From the NCBI GenBank assembly GCA_902806065.1, contig CADCVE010000043.1, positions 1-39,613 on the forward strand: a stretch of 39,613 nt of DNA. The letters run 5' to 3'. This DNA is from an uncultured Rubrobacteraceae bacterium. GTDB lineage: Bacteria; Actinomycetota; Rubrobacteria; Rubrobacterales; Rubrobacteraceae. The position numbers were made by a program, and so were the translations under genes. Below the pieces are notes generated by a model. It was not told where the DNA came from, did not search any database, and saw only the letters and a program-made list of their open reading frames with translations. This document shows, piece after piece, positions 16,338-24,463 of the stretch; the first letter of the stretch is position 1; each line of letters begins with the position of its first letter.

Positions 16338-16538
16338 TTAGAAGGCGAATTGTACAGTCTGGAGGATCTGGAGCACCACGTAGGCGACGATGATCACGAC
16401 TACCACTATGGCCAGGTACTTGATAAAGACCGCAGCCGTAAAGGCGCCGCCGCTATCACCGCGCGAGGAACCAAACTCGCGTTCCTGCATCTCCCGGCGG
16501 GCTTCCTCGTAACCCTCGTCGTAGTCTCTCCTGCTCAT
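16338..16538 (-). CDS. Small single-pass membrane protein, hypothetical
   Basis: I chose the ATG at 16536-16538 because GGAGAGG lies nine bases upstream; the resulting 66-residue protein has an acidic/basic cytosolic head (MSRRDYDEGYEEARREMQE), a Ser/Gly linker and one long C-terminal helix (IKYLAIVVVVIIVAYVVLQIL). It resembles no family I can name. It is convergent with the CitE-like gene and divergent from trmFO. Confidence 0.6.
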   Translation of the reverse strand: MSRRDYDEGYEEARREMQEREFGSSRGDSGGAFTAAVFIKYLAIVVVVIIVAYVVLQILQTVQFAF

Positions 16539-16708
16539 GAATTCAACCTCTCCGGTGGCTTCAAAGTTCCCGCACATTATAAACGCGGCTCCGTAAGAGA
16601 AGCGCAAAAGGTCTCGCGAGTTGTAGGCGAGGCTGAAACCCGGCATATCCGACGTAGAATAAGCTCGCTAAACAAACGAACTCACGATGGATTTCGGACG
16701 GTGGTCTC

Positions 16709-18064
16709 ATGGCGGACGTTACAGTTATAGGCGGCGGTCTCGCTGGGAGCGAGGCGGCCTGGCAGGCGGCGGAACTCGGATGCTCGGTGGAGCTCTGGGA
16801 GATGCGACCGGTAAAGGAGACCCCCGCTCATCGCACCGAGCATTTCGCGGAGCTGGTCTGTTCGAATTCCTTGGGCGGCGATTCTCTGACGACGGCATCG
16901 GGGCTGCTAAAGGAGGAGCTAAGACGCCTGGGTTCCGTGATCCTACGCTCGGCTGACGCGAACAGAGTCCCGGCGGGCGGTGCTCTGGGGGTTGCCCGTG
17001 AAGGTTTCCCTCTAGCGGTAACAGAGACCGTACACGCCCACCCGAACATACAGGTGATCCGTAAAGAAGCTACGGAGATTCCAGAAGGCCCGACCGTTGT
17101 CGCCACCGGACCCTTAACCTCGGACGCGCTGGCGGAGAAGATAGAAGTCCTCTCCGGGGAGAGGCTGTACTTCTACGACGCGGCTTCTCCCATCATCTAC
17201 CGCGACTCGCTGGACGAGGAGACCATCTACCTCGCTTCCCGCTACAACAAGGGCGAGGCTGCCTACCTGAACTGCCCGATGGACAGGGAGCAGTATTACG
17301 CCTTCATCGAGGCGCTTGCAGCGGCGGAGCTCTCCCCCATAAAGGACTTCGAGGAGGACATGTACTTCGAGGGCTGTCTGCCCGCCGAAACCATAGCCCG
17401 CCGCGGCCCCGAGACTCTAAGCTTCGGCCCGATGAAGCCGGTCGGGCTACCGGACCCGAAGACCGGCAGAGAGCCCTACGCAGTCGTGCAGCTACGTCAG
17501 GACGACGAGGCGGGACGACTCTTCAATATGGTGGGCTTTCAGACGCGCCTGAAGTGGGGCGAGCAGAAGCGCGTCTTTAGAATGATCCCCGGTATGGAGA
17601 AGGCCGAGTTCGCCCGTATGGGCGTCATGCACCGCAACACCTACCTCCCCTCCAACCACATGCTGGAGGCAACCATGCAGCTCCGAAACAGCGACGAGCC
17701 CCTGTTCTTCGCCGGTCAGCTAACCGGCGTCGAGGGCTACGTCGAAAGCACCGCGATGGGCTACATAGCGGGCACCAATGCCGCCCGGTTTGCTCGTGGC
17801 GAAGACCTCATAACCATGCCCCAGGGTACGATGATGGGGGCGCTCGCCCATTACATCACCACCAAAGAAGGCACTCTCCAGCCTATAAACTCCAACTGGG
17901 GCCTCGTCCAGGCGGTTTCGAAGAAGGAGAACGGGCGTCGGGTCTCTAAGTTCGAGCGGAGACAGCGGCAGGCCCAGACGGCACTCGCTGCGCTAGAGGA
18001 ATTCGTCGGGTTTGAAGCGGTCGGTGGCGTGGATGTTACGACTTTGCGGAGCCTTCAGTTTTAG
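16709..18064 (+). CDS. trmFO: Folate-dependent tRNA (uracil-54-C5)-methyltransferase TrmFO
   Basis: This 451-residue flavoprotein makes ribothymidine at position 54 of tRNA using methylenetetrahydrofolate and FADH2. It starts with the FAD motif [19 protein letters not shown] and ELWEMRP, has the catalytic Cys C51 in ELVCSNS and the second conserved Cys C223 in EGCLPAE, and ends with [17 protein letters not shown] and NSNWGLVQ. Length fits the family. The presence of TrmFO instead of SAM-dependent TrmA agrees with a deep-branching actinobacterium. The ribosome binding site is weak. Confidence 0.96.
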   Translation: MADVTVIGGGLAGSEAAWQAAELGCSVELWEMRPVKETPAHRTEHFAELVCSNSLGGDSLTTASGLLKEELRRLGSVILRSADANRVPAGGALGVAREGFPLAVTETVHAHPNIQVIRKEATEIPEGPTVVATGPLTSDALAEKIEVLSGERLYFYDAASPIIYRDSLDEETIYLASRYNKGEAAYLNCPMDREQYYAFIEALAAAELSPIKDFEEDMYFEGCLPAETIARRGPETLSFGPMKPVGLPDPKTGREPYAVVQLRQDDEAGRLFNMVGFQTRLKWGEQKRVFRMIPGMEKAEFARMGVMHRNTYLPSNHMLEATMQLRNSDEPLFFAGQLTGVEGYVESTAMGYIAGTNAARFARGEDLITMPQGTMMGALAHYITTKEGTLQPINSNWGLVQAVSKKENGRRVSKFERRQRQAQTALAALEEFVGFEAVGGVDVTTLRSLQF

Positions 18065-18116
18065 TGCCGCGTCAAGGCTGATCTTGACTAACTGCCCAAC
18101 GTTGATACCGGAGGCG

Positions 18117-18146
18117 TTGCGTAAGAACTGCTAGAGTTGATATAAT
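18117..18146 (+). promoter_or_regulatory. Sigma-70-type promoter candidate for the GYD gene
   Basis: TTGCGT at 18117-18122 and a perfect TATAAT at 18141-18146 are separated by 18 bases. It lies about 150 bases before the GYD-domain gene, in a 230-base gap after trmFO. The long leader that follows shows no family I recognise. Confidence 0.5.
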
Positions 18147-18296
18147 TGTCTCAAGGTGGCTCGCCGTGCTTGGGGCATGGTGGAGTATCGGTTAGATGAA
18201 GGTGGTGGGGCTATCGAGCAGCGTTTATGCGTCAGGGGGTTAGAGAGACGAAACTCGTTTTATCTCTCGATCGGACGAGGAGGAGGTTAGGAAGAG

Positions 18297-18641
18297 ATGT
18301 CCCTGTACATGACACAATTTGCTTACACTGCTGAAGCCTGGAAGGCATTCGTCAAGAACCCCGAGGATCGGGGTAAGATCTTTGGCGATCTCGCCGAGAA
18401 GATGGGTGGACGTTTGATCTCCATGTACTACTGTATGGGTGAATACGACGGGCTGGTTATCTACGAGGCTCCGGACGAGACTGCGGCGGCTGCGACGATC
18501 CTCTCCGCTATCTCACCCGGTCACCTCCAGGCAACCAAGACGACCGTGCTGCTCAGCGTCGAGGACGCCATGATAGCTATGCACCAGGCGAAAGGCGAAG
18601 CTTACCCGGGGCCGAAGCTGTGGTCTCCCGCGCCGAGCTAG
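18297..18641 (+). CDS. GYD domain-containing protein
   Basis: This 114-residue protein matches the GYD family (named for a Gly-Tyr-Asp motif, here GEYDGLVIYEAPD). It shows the usual start MSLYMTQFAYTAEAW and the GG(R/K)L...YYCMGEYDG layout with ferredoxin-like beta-alpha-beta pattern. The family has no established function. AGGAAGAG lies just before the ATG. It stands alone between trmFO and the minus-strand ddl operon. Confidence 0.85.
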   Translation: MSLYMTQFAYTAEAWKAFVKNPEDRGKIFGDLAEKMGGRLISMYYCMGEYDGLVIYEAPDETAAAATILSAISPGHLQATKTTVLLSVEDAMIAMHQAKGEAYPGPKLWSPAPS

Positions 18642-18737
18642 AAGAGTTTCTGTACAACGAGCAGCCCTACTGCCGGCCCGAGCTGGTCAGGGGTGATAGA
18701 TAGTAAGCTGAGAGCTTGGGAACAACCGCCCTATACG

Positions 18738-19694
18738 CTACAGTTTCGCCGGAGCCTCCGTCTGTAACGCCGCATCGAGGATAGTCTCCACCAACTCCTC
18801 GAACTTCATGCCGGTGGCTTCGGCGGCCAGGGGCAGGGTGGAGGTCTCGGTGAAGCCGGGGATGGTCTTTACGTCCAGGACCCAGGGGGTCTCGCCTTCG
18901 AGGATTATGTCTACGCGTGCGAAGCCCGAGCAGCCTAGTGCCTGGTAAGCGGATAGAGCGGTCTCCTCGACGCGGGCAGCGGCTTCCGAAGAGACTTCGG
19001 CTGGTATGGCGAAGTCGGTGGCACCGGGAGTGTACTTGGCGTCGAAGTCGTAGGAGCCGCTGCGGGGGCGCACCTCGACGAGGTTGAGGACGCGCGGACC
19101 TTCACCGGCGGGTTCGAGGATGGGGGCGGTGATCTCGGTACCCATCACCCACCTCTCTATTAGTATCTTGCCGTCGTAGCCGAACGCTTCGTAGACGGCC
19201 TCTAGTATCGCCGAGGGCTCCTCTATCCTGGTCAGCCCCAGCCCCGAACCCTCACGAGCTGGTTTGATCACGAGCGGATACCCTATGGCCTCGGCCGCCG
19301 GACCCAACGCCGCCGCCGCCCCCATCTCGTGCATCGCCCTGCGCAAAAAAGTCCTGAAAGGCGGCGTCGGAACGCCAGCGGCGAGCATCGCGCGCTTGGC
19401 GTAATCCTTGTCCATGCAGCGGATCGAAGAGAGCGGACCGCTCCCAGTGTATGGTATTTCCAGAGTCTCCAGCAGAGCCTGTAAGGTTCCGTCTTCGCCA
19501 CCGCTGCCGTGCAGGCAAATAAACGCCGCGTCCGGCTCTGTCTCCATGATCCTCTCGGTCGTGCCCTCCTCGATGTCTAGGGCGTAGACCTCATGGCCGA
19601 GGCGTTCGAGGGCGTGTGCCACCCTACCCCCCGTAACTAGCGAGACGTCCCGCTCCATCGAGTGACCGCCCCTGAGGACTATCAGACGCGCCAT
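18738..19694 (-). CDS. D-alanine--D-alanine ligase-like ATP-grasp protein
   Basis: This 318-residue protein has the Ddl layout: GGHSMERDVSLVTGGR, LHGSGGEDGTLQALLE, IPYTGSG, MDKDYAKRAM, VIKPAREGSGLGLTR, SYDFDAKY (omega loop Tyr) and ARVDIILEG with R260 and the metal ligand D262. The canonical E-x-N Mg-binding pair (E270 and N272 in E. coli DdlB) reads D274-V-K276, so one metal ligand is conservatively changed and the other is replaced by Lys. This could alter or abolish D-Ala-D-Ala synthesis, or mark a ligase with another substrate. It follows the aminotransferase gene by eight bases. Confidence 0.82.
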   Translation of the reverse strand: MARLIVLRGGHSMERDVSLVTGGRVAHALERLGHEVYALDIEEGTTERIMETEPDAAFICLHGSGGEDGTLQALLETLEIPYTGSGPLSSIRCMDKDYAKRAMLAAGVPTPPFRTFLRRAMHEMGAAAALGPAAEAIGYPLVIKPAREGSGLGLTRIEEPSAILEAVYEAFGYDGKILIERWVMGTEITAPILEPAGEGPRVLNLVEVRPRSGSYDFDAKYTPGATDFAIPAEVSSEAAARVEETALSAYQALGCSGFARVDIILEGETPWVLDVKTIPGFTETSTLPLAAEATGMKFEELVETILDAALQTEAPAKL

Positions 19695-19702
19695 AAGTAC
19701 CC

Positions 19703-21016
19703 CTAACGCTCCGGATTACCGACGGCCGAGCGCGGCGAGCTATGCTGAGAGCCGCTCCGCGAGCCGCGCTCGAGGTCGCTTCTCAGCTCCATGCGCTCGC
19801 GGATGACCTCGGAGAGTAGCTCGATGCCTCGCCTTATCTTCTTCGGTTCGACGAACGAGAAGTTGAGGCGCATGTGGTTCTTGCCGCCGCCGTTCGCGTA
19901 GAAGCCCTCGCCCGGCACATAGGCAATGTTCCGGGAGATAGCACGCGGGAGCATCGAGGTTGCGTCTACATAACTAGGCAGCGTCACCCACACGAAGAGA
20001 CCTCCCTCCGGGTGCGTCCAGTGGACCTCGTTCGGCATGAACTCCGCCAGGGCGTCGAGCATCGCGTCGCGCCGCTCCTTGTAGATGGCCATGAGGCGAT
20101 TGACGTAGGCCTGCCAGTCGGCGTGCCGGAAGTACGATTGGATCATCATCTGCGTGAGGTTCGACGAGCAGAGGTCCGCGCCCTGCTTGCCTATGTTGAT
20201 CTTGTGCAGAATCCCCGGCTGGGCATGCACCCACCCGAGCCTTACCCCCGGAGCGAAAATCTTGGAGAACGTCCCGAGGTACACCACGCGATCCGGCCCC
20301 CCGGCAGTCTCCTGCTCTATCGAAGCTATGCTCGGCAACGCCTCACCGCCGAACCTCAGCATCCCGTAAGGGTTGTCTTCGAGGATGATCAAGTCGTACT
20401 CGCGGGCTATGTCCAACAACTCGCGCCGGCGCTGGGCCGCCAGGGTAACCCCGGTCGGGTTCTGGAAGTTCGGGACGGTGTAGATGAACTTTACGCGGAT
20501 GCCCTGCTTGCGGGCCTTTCTCAGAGATTCGTGGGCGGCGGCCGGGATCATACCGGCCCGGTCCATCGGTACGTGCAATATTCTGGGTCGGTACGCCGCG
20601 AAAGCATTCAGGGCTCCGGCATAAGTCGGTCCTTCGCAGAGAACCGCGTCGCCTTCATCCAGAAAGACTTTCCCGACAAGGTCCAGGCCCTGCTGGGCGC
20701 CGGTGGTTATAAAGACGTCCTCCTGGCCGGCGAGCGTGCCTTCAGCGGCCATCACTTCCACGATGATGTCCTTGATACCTTCCAGCCCCGCGGTCGGACC
20801 GTACTGCAAAGCCTGGGCGCTATCGGCGGCTACTAAATGAGAGATCTCCCGGAACGCCTCCTCACCGAACGCCTTTGTATCTGGAAACCCGCCCGCGAGT
20901 GAGATGATCCCCGGCCGCGAAAGGGTAGCCATGAGATCGCGGGTCGCCGCACTCTTCATGCCCTTGACCCGGTTAGCGTACAGGAAATCAAAGCGGTCGA
21001 GATCTACTAGCGGCAC
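19703..21016 (-). CDS. PLP-dependent aminotransferase class I (LysN/2-aminoadipate type)
   Basis: This 437-residue fold-type I aminotransferase shows ISLAGGFPDTKAF, LQYGPTAGLEGIKD, FITTGAQQGLDLVGK, VPNFQNPTGVTL, EDNPYGMLRF and the PLP lysine in GTFSKIFAPGVRLGW. The pattern is closest to the MocR/LysN group (2-aminoadipate, aromatic or branched-chain aminotransferases). There is no helix-turn-helix domain. About 25 C-terminal residues (RSGSQHSSPRSAVGNPER region) look disordered. It lies three bases after the unknown gene and eight before ddl-like, forming a three-gene operon. Confidence 0.88.
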   Translation of the reverse strand: MPLVDLDRFDFLYANRVKGMKSAATRDLMATLSRPGIISLAGGFPDTKAFGEEAFREISHLVAADSAQALQYGPTAGLEGIKDIIVEVMAAEGTLAGQEDVFITTGAQQGLDLVGKVFLDEGDAVLCEGPTYAGALNAFAAYRPRILHVPMDRAGMIPAAAHESLRKARKQGIRVKFIYTVPNFQNPTGVTLAAQRRRELLDIAREYDLIILEDNPYGMLRFGGEALPSIASIEQETAGGPDRVVYLGTFSKIFAPGVRLGWVHAQPGILHKINIGKQGADLCSSNLTQMMIQSYFRHADWQAYVNRLMAIYKERRDAMLDALAEFMPNEVHWTHPEGGLFVWVTLPSYVDATSMLPRAISRNIAYVPGEGFYANGGGKNHMRLNFSFVEPKKIRRGIELLSEVIRERMELRSDLERGSRSGSQHSSPRSAVGNPER

Positions 21017-21019
21017 AGG

Positions 21020-21652
21020 CTATCCCTCTCTTCCATAGTTCTTATCAGCGCCCAGGGGACCCCCCGGCGCTACAGGTTCGACATTCTTCCAGCCGAGCTT
21101 CTCCGACAACACTTGCCATAGCTCCGGCGCCAGCTCGAAGCGACTCGCGCTGCACCGCCTCCCCCGAACCGAGAGCACCTTCAAACCCTCATCCCCGGCG
21201 GCGAGTGTCCGCCGGTCGGCCACCGCCCCAACGAGATACGCCTGCTCGACGAAGTCATCTTCTTTCAGGCTCACCCCAAGTCGGGCCACGTGCTCCGGCG
21301 TAACGACGGGCAAGAAGACGTAGCCGGTGGTCACCGCCAGCAGACCCGCCGGTCGCAGCACGAGGTCGAACTGCTGGACGGAGCGCCCATCGAGCGGCCC
21401 GCCGAGCGGCACGTCTTCGAGAATGGTGGCGAACGAGTTCTCCCGAGCGTGCTCCCCAAGCTGCCGCTTGATGGTTTCCAGCTCCTGGACCTCCCGGGAT
21501 GTCGGCCCCGAGGGGAACGAGCCCTCCTTCAACACGCTCTCCCACAGGTCTTGCGGGAAGACCATCGCGAGGTCCCCGGAGTTGACGAGAAGGCGGACCT
21601 CGCCGTTTGTCGCCTCGATCTTCTCAAGGCTTGTAACCTTCACTTCACGCAT
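21020..21652 (-). CDS. Hypothetical protein, first gene of the ddl-like operon
   Basis: I do not recognise this 210-residue protein. It is soluble, without signal peptide or membrane helices, with mixed alpha/beta character (LVLRPAGLLAVTTGYVFLPV) and one Cys at RRCSAS. Codon use resembles its neighbours and its stop is three bases from the aminotransferase start, so it is a real gene and probably functions with that enzyme and the Ddl-like ligase. It is divergent from rdgB with a 47-base shared promoter region. Confidence 0.7.
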   Translation of the reverse strand: MREVKVTSLEKIEATNGEVRLLVNSGDLAMVFPQDLWESVLKEGSFPSGPTSREVQELETIKRQLGEHARENSFATILEDVPLGGPLDGRSVQQFDLVLRPAGLLAVTTGYVFLPVVTPEHVARLGVSLKEDDFVEQAYLVGAVADRRTLAAGDEGLKVLSVRGRRCSASRFELAPELWQVLSEKLGWKNVEPVAPGGPLGADKNYGREG

Positions 21653-21699
21653 ACCCGCGACTCTACCACAAAGGATTATCCGGTTGTAGACTCTTCGAC

Positions 21700-22275
21700 A
21701 TGGAAGCTATTTTCGTCACGTCCAATCACAACAAATCCCGGGAAGCCGAGGAGATACTAGGCGTAGAGCTAAGGGTGGTTGACCTCGACCTCCCCGAGAT
21801 GCAAGACCTCGATGTCGCCCAGGTAGCCGCTGTCAAGGCCGCCTCTGCCCGCGAAGTTCTAGGTGAGCCGGACTTACCTGTACTGGTCGAGGATTCCGGC
21901 ATTGTCTTCGGGGCCTGGAACGGTCTGCCTGGGGCACTAACCAAATGGTTCCTGGCCTCCGTCAGGAACGAGGGGATCTTGAAGATGCTCCAGAAAGAAG
22001 AGGACCGCTCGGCGCGGGCCGTCTGCGCCGTGGCGATCGCCTTCGCTAGCGGTTCCGTGCGCGTCTTCGCTGGGGAGGTAAGGGGGAGTATCGCGTTCGA
22101 GCCCAGAGGGGAGCGGGGCTTCGGGTGGGACCCCATCTTCATCCCCGATGGCTACACGGAGACTTACGCCGAGCTCGGCCCTCGAAAGCATGAAGTCTCC
22201 CACCGCGCCCGCGCCTTGTACGCCGCTCGCGAGGCGCTCCACGATGGACCCGAAGACGCCTCGTTCGTGGGGTAG
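21700..22275 (+). CDS. rdgB: Non-canonical purine NTP pyrophosphatase (RdgB/HAM1)
   Basis: This 191-residue house-cleaning enzyme hydrolyses (d)ITP and XTP to monophosphates. It shows the N-terminal VTSNHNKSREAEEIL, the metal-site LVEDSGIVFGAWNGLPGA, and GFGWDPIFIPDGYTETYAEL, all typical. The usual SHRxxA near the C-terminus reads SHRARALYA. There is no strong ribosome binding site before the ATG. Confidence 0.92.
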   Translation: MEAIFVTSNHNKSREAEEILGVELRVVDLDLPEMQDLDVAQVAAVKAASAREVLGEPDLPVLVEDSGIVFGAWNGLPGALTKWFLASVRNEGILKMLQKEEDRSARAVCAVAIAFASGSVRVFAGEVRGSIAFEPRGERGFGWDPIFIPDGYTETYAELGPRKHEVSHRARALYAAREALHDGPEDASFVG

Positions 22276-22393
22276 ATAGCCACGAAGGCTCACTTCCATG
22301 CGGTCGTAAGAGCATTGAGCCGGTGTATAGCGTGGGGTGGGGGCGTGTTATTCTTCTAGCAAAATCGTACCTCCACTAGGGAAGGGGGCCGAA

Positions 22394-23467
22394 GTGTCGG
22401 CAGAGAGTGAGAACAAGGGGGATGGGGGTGTGGAGACGCGCGAGGAGTCTCGCAATGGCGGCGCGGTAGCCACGAATGGCGAGCACCTCGTAGACCTCTA
22501 CAAGAAGATGATTCTGGTACGGACCTTTGAGGAGGCGTGCCAGAGGGGGTTCCGGCAGGGCAAGATCGGGGGCTACCTCCACGTATATATAGGCCAGGAG
22601 GCGGTGGCAACCGGATTCCTCGACGCCTACAAGGAAGGCGACGCGGTAATAACGGCCTACCGTGATCACCCGCACGCCTTGCTGCTCGGCAGTGACCCCA
22701 AGAACGTCATGGCCGAGCTCTACGGCAAGGGGACCGGTATCGTCAAGGGCAAGGGCGGCTCGATGCACCTCTTCGACGTGAAAAAGGGCCTGTACGGCGG
22801 CTACGGCATCGTCGGCGGCCACATACCCCTCGGGGTCGGTTTCGCCTACGCGATGAGGTACCAGGAGACCGACCACATCTGCCAACTCTACCTCGGCGAC
22901 GGCGCCATGAGCAACGGCGCCTTCCACGAGGCCGCCAACATCTCGGGGCTGTGGGGCAAGGACGGGATGAACCCATGCCTGTTCATCATCGAGAACAACC
23001 AGTACGGCATGGGCACGAGTGTCGAGCGTACTACGGCCATGACCGATCTCGCCGCCAAGTTCGATGCCTACGGTATCGAGCATGAGAAGGTGGACGGCAT
23101 GGACCTCGAAGCCGTTCTGGAGGCCGCTCACCGCACCACGGAGCAGGTCCGCGAGACCGGCAAACCCTACGTCGTCGAGGCGTTGACGTACCGAACAGCG
23201 CCGCACGGAGCGGGGGACTTCTTCGAGAAGTACCGGACGAAAGACGAGGTCAAAAAGTGGCGCGAGCGCGATCCGATCGGGCTGCTGGAGCACAAGCTGC
23301 TGGAGAGAGACGAACTCGACGAGGATAAGCTGGAGGAGATAAAGAGCGAGATGAAAGAGACCATTCAGGAGGTCTCCAAGTTCGCCGACGAGAGCGAGGA
23401 GCCCGCGATGGAGGAGCTCTACTCCGACGTCTACTCCGGCTCCGACGAGTACATGGGAGAGGAGTAA
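22394..23467 (+). CDS. pdhA: Pyruvate (2-oxoacid) dehydrogenase E1 component, alpha subunit
   Basis: This protein of about 357 residues is the thiamine diphosphate-binding half of the E1 heterotetramer, which decarboxylates pyruvate and passes the acetyl group to the lipoyl domain of E2. Motifs are YRDHPHALLLG, KGKGGSMHLFD, YGGYGIVGGHIPLGVG and the ThDP/Mg motif GDGAMSNGAFHEAAN...ENNQYGMGT. The GTG at 22394 is my choice, with a G-rich site (GGGGG) about six bases upstream; a GTG at 22337 is possible. The first 30 residues and the C-terminal tail are polar and acidic. Its stop is three bases from pdhB. Confidence 0.9.
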   Translation: MSAESENKGDGGVETREESRNGGAVATNGEHLVDLYKKMILVRTFEEACQRGFRQGKIGGYLHVYIGQEAVATGFLDAYKEGDAVITAYRDHPHALLLGSDPKNVMAELYGKGTGIVKGKGGSMHLFDVKKGLYGGYGIVGGHIPLGVGFAYAMRYQETDHICQLYLGDGAMSNGAFHEAANISGLWGKDGMNPCLFIIENNQYGMGTSVERTTAMTDLAAKFDAYGIEHEKVDGMDLEAVLEAAHRTTEQVRETGKPYVVEALTYRTAPHGAGDFFEKYRTKDEVKKWRERDPIGLLEHKLLERDELDEDKLEEIKSEMKETIQEVSKFADESEEPAMEELYSDVYSGSDEYMGEE

Positions 23468-23470
23468 CCC

Positions 23471-24463
23471 GTGTCCGAAAAGAGCTACCGCGAGGCTCTC
23501 AGAGAGGCCATGGAGCAAGAGATGGAGCGCGACGAGTCGGTGCTCCTCATGGGCGAGGACATCGGCGTCTACGGAGGTACGCACCTTATCACCGACGGCC
23601 TCATCGACAAGTTCGGTCCACACAGGATTATGGATACACCCATCGCCGAAGGCGGCTTTACCGGGGCCGCCGTCGGCATGGCGATGATGGGCTTGAAGCC
23701 GGTAGTCGAGATGATGACCTGGAACTTCTCTTTTCTGGCGGCTGACCAGATCATCCAGAACGCAGCGAAGGTTCGATACTTCTCCGGCGGCCAGGTGGAG
23801 GTGCCGCTGGTCATCCGCGGTCCCAACGGCGGCGGCGTCCAACTCTCCGCCCAGCACACGCATAGCCTGGAGAACATGTACGGTCACTTCCCCGGCCTCA
23901 AGGTTGTCTCCCCCGTGACGCCCTATGACGTCAAAGGCATGATGACCACCGCCATCCGGGACCCGAACCCGGTAATCTTCCTGGAGGCTGGCGCTCTCTA
24001 CGGTACGAAAGGCGAGGTTCCGGACGATGACTATACGGTGCCGTTCGGCAAGGCCCGCGTCGCTCGCGAGGGGGACGATGTCACGCTCATCTCCTACGGT
24101 CGGCAGGTCAACCTATGTATGCGCGTCGCCGACAAGCTCGAAGAAGAGGACGATGTAAGCGCTGAGGTTATAGACGTACGCTCGATCCGGCCGCTGGACG
24201 AGGAGACGATTATCGAGTCGGTCAAGAAGACGCATCGGGCGGTGGCGGTGCAGGAGCAGTGGCGGTATTTTGGCGTGGCGAGCGAGGTCGCGGCAATCAT
24301 TCAGGACAAGGCGTTTGATTATCTGGATGCGCCCGTGATGCGCGTGAGTGGGGCGGAGGTCCCGGCGCCATATGCGAGGAACCTGGAGGTAGCGGCGTTC
24401 CCGAGTGAAGAGATGGTAGCGGATGCGGCGCGCCGGGCGCTTTACATGGAGGTGAAGGGGTAG
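23471..24463 (+). CDS. pdhB: Pyruvate (2-oxoacid) dehydrogenase E1 component, beta subunit
   Basis: This 330-residue partner of E1 alpha completes the active site. It has LLMGEDIGVYGGTHLIT, RIMDTPIAEGGFTGAAVGMA, EMMTWNFSFLAADQI, RGPNGGGVQLSAQHTHS and the C-terminal transketolase domain with VIDVRSIRPLDEETI. The start is GTG with GGAGAGGAG upstream inside pdhA. Its stop overlaps the E2 start (TAGTG). The substrate could be pyruvate, acetoin or a branched-chain oxoacid; the sequence alone does not settle this. Confidence 0.93.
   Translation: MSEKSYREALREAMEQEMERDESVLLMGEDIGVYGGTHLITDGLIDKFGPHRIMDTPIAEGGFTGAAVGMAMMGLKPVVEMMTWNFSFLAADQIIQNAAKVRYFSGGQVEVPLVIRGPNGGGVQLSAQHTHSLENMYGHFPGLKVVSPVTPYDVKGMMTTAIRDPNPVIFLEAGALYGTKGEVPDDDYTVPFGKARVAREGDDVTLISYGRQVNLCMRVADKLEEEDDVSAEVIDVRSIRPLDEETIIESVKKTHRAVAVQEQWRYFGVASEVAAIIQDKAFDYLDAPVMRVSGAEVPAPYARNLEVAAFPSEEMVADAARRALYMEVKG

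Noticed and set aside
22376-23887. Long (503-codon) minus-strand frame antisense to pdhA/pdhB
   Set aside because: It mirrors two well-supported genes and its residues follow their codon pattern; no family resemblance.
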